Shown here piece by piece: positions 59,017 to 64,000 of a stretch of DNA of 64,000 bases. This stretch comes from Syngnathus acus (lineage: Eukaryota > Chordata > Actinopteri > Syngnathiformes > Syngnathidae). Each line of letters starts with the position of its first letter. Positions within the stretch are counted from its first letter, which is position 1. Location: contig NC_051100.1 of the NCBI RefSeq assembly GCF_901709675.1, positions 11,442,786 to 11,506,785 on the forward strand, written 5' to 3'. The position numbers and the translations under genes were made by a program. The notes beneath the pieces are model-generated. The model saw only the letters and a program-made list of their open reading frames with translations, was not told the DNA's origin and searched no databases.

Positions 59017-59413
59017 AAATCAAAAAAAAAAAAAATGAAAAAGTCGGATGCTTCCGGTTGACGTACAATCATTGCGTCCGGCACGAGTGGGCAGGTACCT
59101 CGAAATACATTTTGTACACGTGCGGCCGCAGCTCGTCGGATGGTCATAATTGCACAAAGAGGTATTGTGGAGGCCATGTCTACTGTGCGCGCGCAAACAC
59201 GCACTCACACGCGCGCGCACACACACACACACACGCGCACGCACGTTTGCTTATCCCCCCACGTGCACACTCGCACTTTCTCTTCACATTCTACACGGGA
59301 GAGGAAAGGGCGTTACGGGGCAGGGTGATGATTTTCAGGCCATAAGGTTACTAGTTAGTCACTTGCTAGTTAGTTGGTTTGTTGGTTGGTTAGTAGGAGA
59401 GTGTCGTTGGGGT

Positions 59414-59710
59414 TCATCCGCGGTAGATCTGTTTGAAGTGGTCGCACTCGTTGCAGTAGCCCTGTTTCTCCTGGTTGGCGTAGTGGTCGCAGCCTTGCGT
59501 CCGGCACCGCTGCTTGGACTTCTCCTTGGGCGCCTGCGCCCGGCGACCCGCGTCCCGGGCCTGGCCCCCCCGTGTGTGACACTCGGGGCAGAGGTCCGTG
59601 CAGCCGGGAGACACGTTGCTGCAGCCGCTCCGCCGGCACTGCGTCTGCGTCTGAGTCTGCGTCTGAGTCTGCGACTGCTGCGTGGAGCGGGGTTTGGTGG
59701 TTCGCTCGCG
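59414..59710 (-). CDS. tnfaip3: tnfaip3 last exon, zinc fingers 6-7 and stop
   Basis: [12 protein letters not shown] run, then finger 6 [17 protein letters not shown] (ten, not eleven, residues between the middle cysteines), then finger 7 [18 protein letters not shown] and [15 protein letters not shown] at 59416-59414. Confidence 0.96.
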   Translation of the reverse strand, partial: RERTTKPRSTQQSQTQTQTQTQTQCRRSGCSNVSPGCTDLCPECHTRGGQARDAGRRAQAPKEKSKQRCRTQGCDHYANQEKQGYCNECDHFKQIYRG

Positions 59711-62700
59711 CTATTGGGACAAAAGGTGCAATATAATATAAACAATCGTATTGTTAGATTTTTTCCTAAGGCAGAGGAAGTGGAACCTACCACGACAGGG
59801 GGAGGGGAGTGCGGCGTACGATGTGCCACCTGGTTGAGCCGTGCGCTTTGCTCTTTGACGTAGCATTTGTCGCAGTAGCCCTCCAGCATGGCCTTGCCCA
59901 GCGCGCCGCAGCCCGGCCCGCGACAGCGCGCCGCATTCTGGAAGCCGGCCTCCGCGCCGGGCCGGCCCTGTGTCGGGGCTGGGGGAGGAGGTGTCAGGTC
60001 TGGAACGGAAATGCGCAAACTTCATGAATGGTGTGAAAGGCAAATGAGAATATGGGCAACGTTCAAACATTCCATTTTCAATTGGCAAATATAAAAAGTG
60101 ACTGTTACTGTTATTTATATTATTGTTACTTGTTATTTAGGCATTATTCTAGACAAAAATATTGTAGATTTTTTTATAAACTGCATCTTCTCATATTCAA
60201 ATTATCTTGTACTTTGCTGATTTTCAATTGTCGACTGAAAATGGACAGAAGGAACGACCAATGATGAAAGAACTTACGGTGGTTGGTCTGATAGTCTACG
60301 TAGCAAATAGTGCAGAAGCCCAACTTCTCCGGCGTCCCAAAGAACTGGCAACCGGACCGTTTACAGGGCCGGGCGAGCGGTACTTGCCAGGCGGAGGCGT
60401 GGCCCGGCGTCAGGGTGAGGCACGGCCGCTCCTTCGGCTGGCTCCAGGCCGAAGACGAGGCCTCGGTCCCGGGCTTGCCGGGCTGCGGATCGCCCGCTTC
60501 CGGAGCCTGCTGCCTCTGCATGCAGGGCGGACACAGCCCGTTGAATATCCGAAAGGCTTCCTGTCTGCACATGCCGCAGCGCTCCGTCTCCGCCTCGCGG
60601 GGTGGCCCCCACTGGTTCCAGCCGGGAGCCTGCGGCGCGTGAGGGGCAACGGCGTCCGGTCCAGTTCCGGCCGCAGGCGGCGCCTGGTACTGCCTGGAGT
60701 TGAAGCAGCGCTCGCACAGTCCGGCGTGCTCCACGCTGAGGGTGAAGAGGCAGCCGGGGCTTTTGCACTTCATGGCGTGTGTTTCGCTGTACAGGCTGAG
60801 GCTGGGTGCGGTGGGCGGAGGGGCCGAGCGTGGGCTGGACAGCAGCACCACCCGGCTAGATGAGGAGGACGGCGGGCTGCTGCTTCGGCCCCCTCTGGAG
60901 CTGCCCTCGCTGCTGTCCGAGCCGCCGCCGCTGCTGCCGCCGCCCTTGGTGTGCACCAGGCCTTCTATCCTGGTTCCGGTGGAGGCGGCGGTGGTGGCCT
61001 GGCGTTTCTCAAAGCACTCGTGGCAGTGCGGCTGCGTGTCCACCGACACGTAGAAGGTGCAGCGTGGCGTGGCACAGCGGATCTCGATGAGCGAGAGCTG
61101 TGAGACGGAGAAGGGCGGCGGGCGCTGAGGCTGGGCCGCCCACGCCTGCTCCTTGTCCTCCTGCCAGCGCTGGTACTCGTGGTTGACCAGCTGCAGGTAG
61201 TCCTCCATCAGGTTCATGTCCTCCGGCAAGTTGCCCTCATCCAACCTTTTGGACCACAGACAGCGCCGTGCTTATTACCTCTACCAAGGACCTTGCTCAG
61301 TCAAGTCAAACGGTGTGTCATGCCCCCCCCCCCCCGCCCCAGCTATACATCCCCTAAATAAAACGTACCGTGCCGCGTTGATGATGCGCGTGGTATCGTA
61401 TCCCAAACCGATGACGGGGATCTCGATGAGCAGCAAGTAGTCTTTGAGGAGCCTCTCCTTTACTTGCTGCTCCTTCTCCATCAGGAAGTGCACCTTCAGC
61501 TCCTCAAAGCCTCCTCGGCCGGGATTGATCAGTGGCACGGCTCGGATTTCTTAGGCAAGAAAAAAGAATGGCAATACAGACTTGAAAAATTGAAGTTTTC
61601 CTTTAAAAATAGGGAACGTAGATAGGATTGGGGGACAGCAACACGCAACGGATTTGTTCCTTAATTGCTTACCAGGACCGCTGTCTTTAATGGTGATGAG
61701 GGGTGCAAAGTGCTGCGAGTCATAGCCCAGCACGATGGGGTATTTGTAGCACTCGGCCGGGGGCCAGTGCAGCGGGAGATAAATCCCGCCCACGTTGAGG
61801 GGCGAGATGGACGACCCCGATTTCATGCTCCTCAGCACCTGGTCTGTTGGTAAAGGAAAGCACTTTTCAGTAAAGGAACAGAAAGAGTCCTGCTACAACT
61901 TCAGAACGAGCTAAATTGGGCTGTCTTTGCACACACAAAAAAAAAGCCACTCGCAATTAATCTGATTACATTTCTTCTGGCAACATAATGAAAGTCAACT
62001 CTGCTATGTCCTACAATAAGTAGCATTTGTTTTTTAAGTCAACAGTTCCTTTCTTCTTTCAAAATATTTTGATAACTTTACGATTGAAATATTTCAGCTA
62101 AAAATTTTGCCTTTTTTTAGACAGAGTAAATTTAGATTTTACTACCAAAATATAACCTTTTCCCCAAAATATAATATAATATTTCTACTTACTTCAGCAT
62201 TGTTGTTCTCCTATTTTGACATATTTCTTTGGCTTGTAATGTAAATTAATCTATTTTTCTTCTTGGAGTGAAATTGTTTAGTCTTAATCTATATTTGAGA
62301 TGAAATATTTTGACTGAAACAATTGTTGCATGTCGTTCTAATAGCATAAATGATGTCAGAGTCGAATCTCGGTCATGGTAATCCTCCGCAAGACACGTTA
62401 ACTCTTCTTGTTTGTTGCACGCACCTGCGATAACGATGATGGGCCTGCGGAGGATGTTGGACAGGACGAAGATATGGATGTCCTCCAGTGAGTCAAACTG
62501 GAGGCCGTTGCTACTGGAGACCGGGGACGCCATCTTTACGATCTTCTCCCACTCGTCCTCCCAGTTCTGGAAGCCGTGCACCACATGAAGGCAATTTGTT
62601 GTTTGACTGAACACATTAAATGAAGGTCGCGTGTTTTTAACACGGCGAGTTCGCTTCTTACCGTGGTGGTGTACCGGAGGCCCGTCTGAGTGAACTCCTG

Positions 62701-62852
62701 AGAGTGCAGAAGCTCGGCCTGGAAACGCGCCCGAAAGACGCCAGTGTCCGTCTCTTTCAAAACTCCGTGGAGGGCTTTGCGGAGAACCAGGTCCGTGTCC
62801 TGGACACCCAGCATGTACTGGGAGGCAGCGTGCAGCAAGCAGTTGCCATCTC
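59414..62852 (-). CDS. tnfaip3: TNFAIP3/A20 ubiquitin-editing enzyme, 5'-partial
   Basis: Exons in gene order: 62662-62852, 62425-62566, 61673-61843, 61369-61549, 60278-61245, 59791-59999, 59414-59710. Phases agree; 718 full residues plus stop. The first coding exon (about 98 residues in human, with the third catalytic residue) lies past the right edge. Seen: OTU active site GDGNCLLH with the catalytic Cys, and catalytic His in YDSQHF; then seven A20 zinc fingers, all four cysteines present in each. Known of the family: the OTU domain removes K63 chains from RIP1/TRAF6, finger 4 supports K48 ligase activity and finger 7 binds linear ubiquitin, together shutting off NF-kB. Odd points: a Gly/Ser-rich linker between fingers 1 and 2, a (QT)n run before finger 6, and finger 6 one residue short. 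Confidence 0.96.
59638..59677. repeat. Coding hexanucleotide repeat (GTCTGC/GTCTGA)
   Basis: About six units inside the tnfaip3 last exon, read on the minus strand as alternating Gln-Thr codons. Confidence 0.85.
59791..59999 (-). CDS. tnfaip3: tnfaip3 exon, zinc finger 5
   Basis: Proline-rich start (TPPPPAPT) then [18 protein letters not shown] and DKC, then [10 protein letters not shown]. Acceptor GTTCCAG, donor GTAGGT. Confidence 0.95.
60278..61245 (-). CDS. tnfaip3: tnfaip3 large exon, A20 zinc fingers 1-4
   Basis: 968 nt. Finger 1 [18 protein letters not shown]; finger 2 [18 protein letters not shown]; finger 3 [16 protein letters not shown]; finger 4 [19 protein letters not shown] Gly/Ser-rich low-complexity linker lies between fingers 1 and 2. 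The homologous large exon in human also spans these fingers. Confidence 0.96.
61369..61549 (-). CDS. tnfaip3: tnfaip3 OTU C-terminal exon
   Basis: [20 protein letters not shown] to RIINAAR, the last OTU helices. Acceptor CCTAAG, donor GTACGT. Confidence 0.95.
61673..61843 (-). CDS. tnfaip3: tnfaip3 OTU exon with catalytic His
   Basis: [20 protein letters not shown] then [12 protein letters not shown], which carries the catalytic His. Donor GTAAGC. Confidence 0.96.
61844..62424 (-). other. tnfaip3: tnfaip3 intron (581 bp), AT-rich
   Basis: AT-rich, nothing recognised. The shorter introns 60000-60277 and 61246-61368 are likewise empty. Confidence 0.7.
62425..62566 (-). CDS. tnfaip3: tnfaip3 OTU exon 2 in window
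   Basis: [14 protein letters not shown] to [11 protein letters not shown], matching human NWNDEWDNLIKMAS and [11 protein letters not shown]. Donor GTGCGT. Confidence 0.96.
62662..62852 (-). CDS. tnfaip3: tnfaip3 exon with OTU catalytic Cys
   Basis: Encodes [20 protein letters not shown] and following; catalytic Cys is the fifth residue. It starts two bases into a Gly codon, so an upstream coding exon is required. Donor GTAAGA. Confidence 0.96.
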
Positions 62853-62989
62853 CTTTACAAACAAGAAACAAATCTCATGTTATATTTGAGCCGGAGACAA
62901 AAAGTTTAGAAACGACAACTGGGCCGAAGGCGCATTGGAGCCACCGTGTGACTGGAGATAATTACACTATAATGCGTGTAGATGATACA

Positions 62990-62995
62990 CCCACA

Positions 62996-63027
<32 letters not shown>

Positions 63028-63070
63028 ACCACACACACACGAACGCACACACACACACACAGACACACAC
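62990..63070. repeat. Interrupted (CA)n array
   Basis: CA blocks interrupted by CC, GAACG and AGA, about 80 bp. Confidence 0.9.
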
Positions 63071-63635
63071 AAAGGAAAGGAGAAGCGTGGGGATTTTCCG
63101 CGCTGTGGGCTAGATTGTGCGATGATATGACGCTCACATGTCTGAAAGCACAAAGTGAGCAAAGCTTCTCCTTAAGAGGTCAACCATGAGAAACTATGTG
63201 AAAATAAATAAATCTCCATTGCAAGCTTATCGCCCAGGAAGTGTTGTCAGTTGTCACGCTCGCAAAATAGATAGCATCTTTTAAAAAACAAGCCAAAAGT
63301 ACAAAACAAAATGGTAGCAGCTCTCATTTGGACCAAATGCTGAGGAGTCAAGGTAGCTCCATAGCCGAGAGCCACGTTAGCTTGTTACCCCACAGCAGCA
63401 CCTTATTTGTAGTGTTACTTTTTTTCTCTCCAAGGTGCAACCAAACTAATTTATTGCGCTGACTAAAGAGCCTCTTTGGGTCTTTCTGTCATTGTGAAAG
63501 ATTGTGCAGAGAGCCTTGTTGCCGCACTAAACACAGGAATTTCCCAGCTTGTGCTCTTCATCTTGTTCATCCCGGCACGTCAAACGCAGCACTTAACCAG
63601 TCCCGGACTTTCCGCGGAAGGAGGGGAAAGGAAAA

Positions 63636-63679
63636 GAGGGCAGGGCAGGGCAGGGCAGGGGAGGGGAGGGGAGGGGAGG
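63636..63679. repeat. (GGGCA)n/(GGGGA)n pentanucleotide array
   Basis: About four GGGCA then four GGGGA units, G-rich on the plus strand. Confidence 0.9.
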
Positions 63680-64000
63680 AATGCTGGCGCGTTATCTTGA
63701 AACAGCAAGCGCCACTGTGACCGCCACTCACATCAAGTATGAATGAGTGTGCGTTTGCGAAACACACCAACGTGTGTATGGTCAGAATGAAAGTGAGAGC
63801 AGTCATTCACTCATTTTATCAGTTGGTAGCTGATACATAAAAAACACTCCTAAGTACAAAAGAGCAGCTGAAAAGGATTTTACATAAAAACAACTATACA
63901 AATTAATACTTCACAGAAAGATGCAAAATTAATATAAAACAAAATGAAGGTCATCATGTTGGCGGGCACTTGACAACTGTTCCAGTTTCTCGCATGGCGC

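Larger units (their letters stand above)
55341..59413. other. sdccag8-tnfaip3 spacer and probable tnfaip3 3' UTR
   Basis: No conserved protein. Holds an (AAT)n array (57540-57569), a MITE (58892-59016), a CA-rich stretch (59214-59235) and several minus-strand AATAAA hexamers. The right part, from about 58260, is the likely tnfaip3 3' UTR. GGCGTTCCACTGTATC at about 56949 resembles the edge of another MITE. Confidence 0.6.
62853..64000 (-). other. tnfaip3: tnfaip3 first coding intron, truncated by window edge
   Basis: No exon encoding the A20 N-terminus is found here, so it lies beyond 64000. Holds a CA-rich array (62990-63070) and a GGGCA/GGGGA array (63636-63679). Confidence 0.7.

Noticed and set aside
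59150-59863. Plus-strand open frame of 237 codons
   Set aside because: Antisense to the tnfaip3 last exons; openness comes from the GC-rich coding strand opposite.
60207-60863. Plus-strand open frame of 218 codons
   Set aside because: Shadow of the large A20 zinc-finger exon on the minus strand.
59414-62852. Assignment to another A20-type OTU protein (OTUD7/Cezanne family)
   Set aside because: Seven A20 fingers after an N-terminal OTU domain is the TNFAIP3 architecture; Cezanne proteins have one finger.

Overview
The window is a piece of a ray-finned (teleost) fish nuclear genome. Genes are split into many short exons with GT/AG introns. Introns carry long CA/GT microsatellites, tRNA-like SINEs, L2-type LINE tails and hAT-like MITEs. 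Codon choice in exons is GC-rich against AT-rich introns. I see no prokaryotic, plasmid, viral or CRISPR content. The species cannot be named from the sequence alone; a percomorph-like compact genome is my guess.

Three protein genes were rebuilt by hand from splice sites and reading frame. (1) akt3, plus strand, 13 coding exons from 4214 to 29177. It gives 479 residues, the same length as human AKT3, with the PH domain, kinase motifs, Thr305 and Ser472 all in register. (2) sdccag8, minus strand, 17 coding exons from 55059 down to 32692. It gives 668 residues, a coiled-coil centrosome/cilium protein. (3) tnfaip3 (A20), minus strand, seven exons from 62852 down to 59414. It has the OTU active-site cysteine and histidine and all seven A20 zinc fingers. 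The first coding exon lies beyond the right edge.

Layout: 1-1431 flank without genes; 1432-1957 likely akt3 promoter and non-coding first exon (BANP-type and CRE motifs); 3866-29177 akt3; 29178-32691 convergent spacer with a 462-bp transposon-like element holding the first AATAAA signals after the akt3 stop; 32692-55059 sdccag8, whose large introns 13 and 16 hold most of the repeats; 55060-55340 sdccag8 promoter with a ZNF143-type site and an RFX-like X-box; 55341-59413 spacer and probable tnfaip3 3' UTR; 59414-64000 tnfaip3.

The akt3/sdccag8 tail-to-tail pair matches the human 1q43-q44 arrangement. In human, TNFAIP3 is on another chromosome (6q23), so its linkage here is a fish-lineage arrangement. 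The genes do not form a shared pathway unit: AKT3 is a PI3K-pathway kinase, SDCCAG8 is centrosomal/ciliary, and A20 is a ubiquitin-editing brake on NF-kB. I found no convincing new gene or undescribed system. The best leads are structural: a complementary (AC)n/(GT)n pair in akt3 intron 1, an hAT MITE inside a telomere-like minisatellite, a triplicated splice-donor motif in sdccag8 intron 13, and polyadenylation signals inside a transposon.
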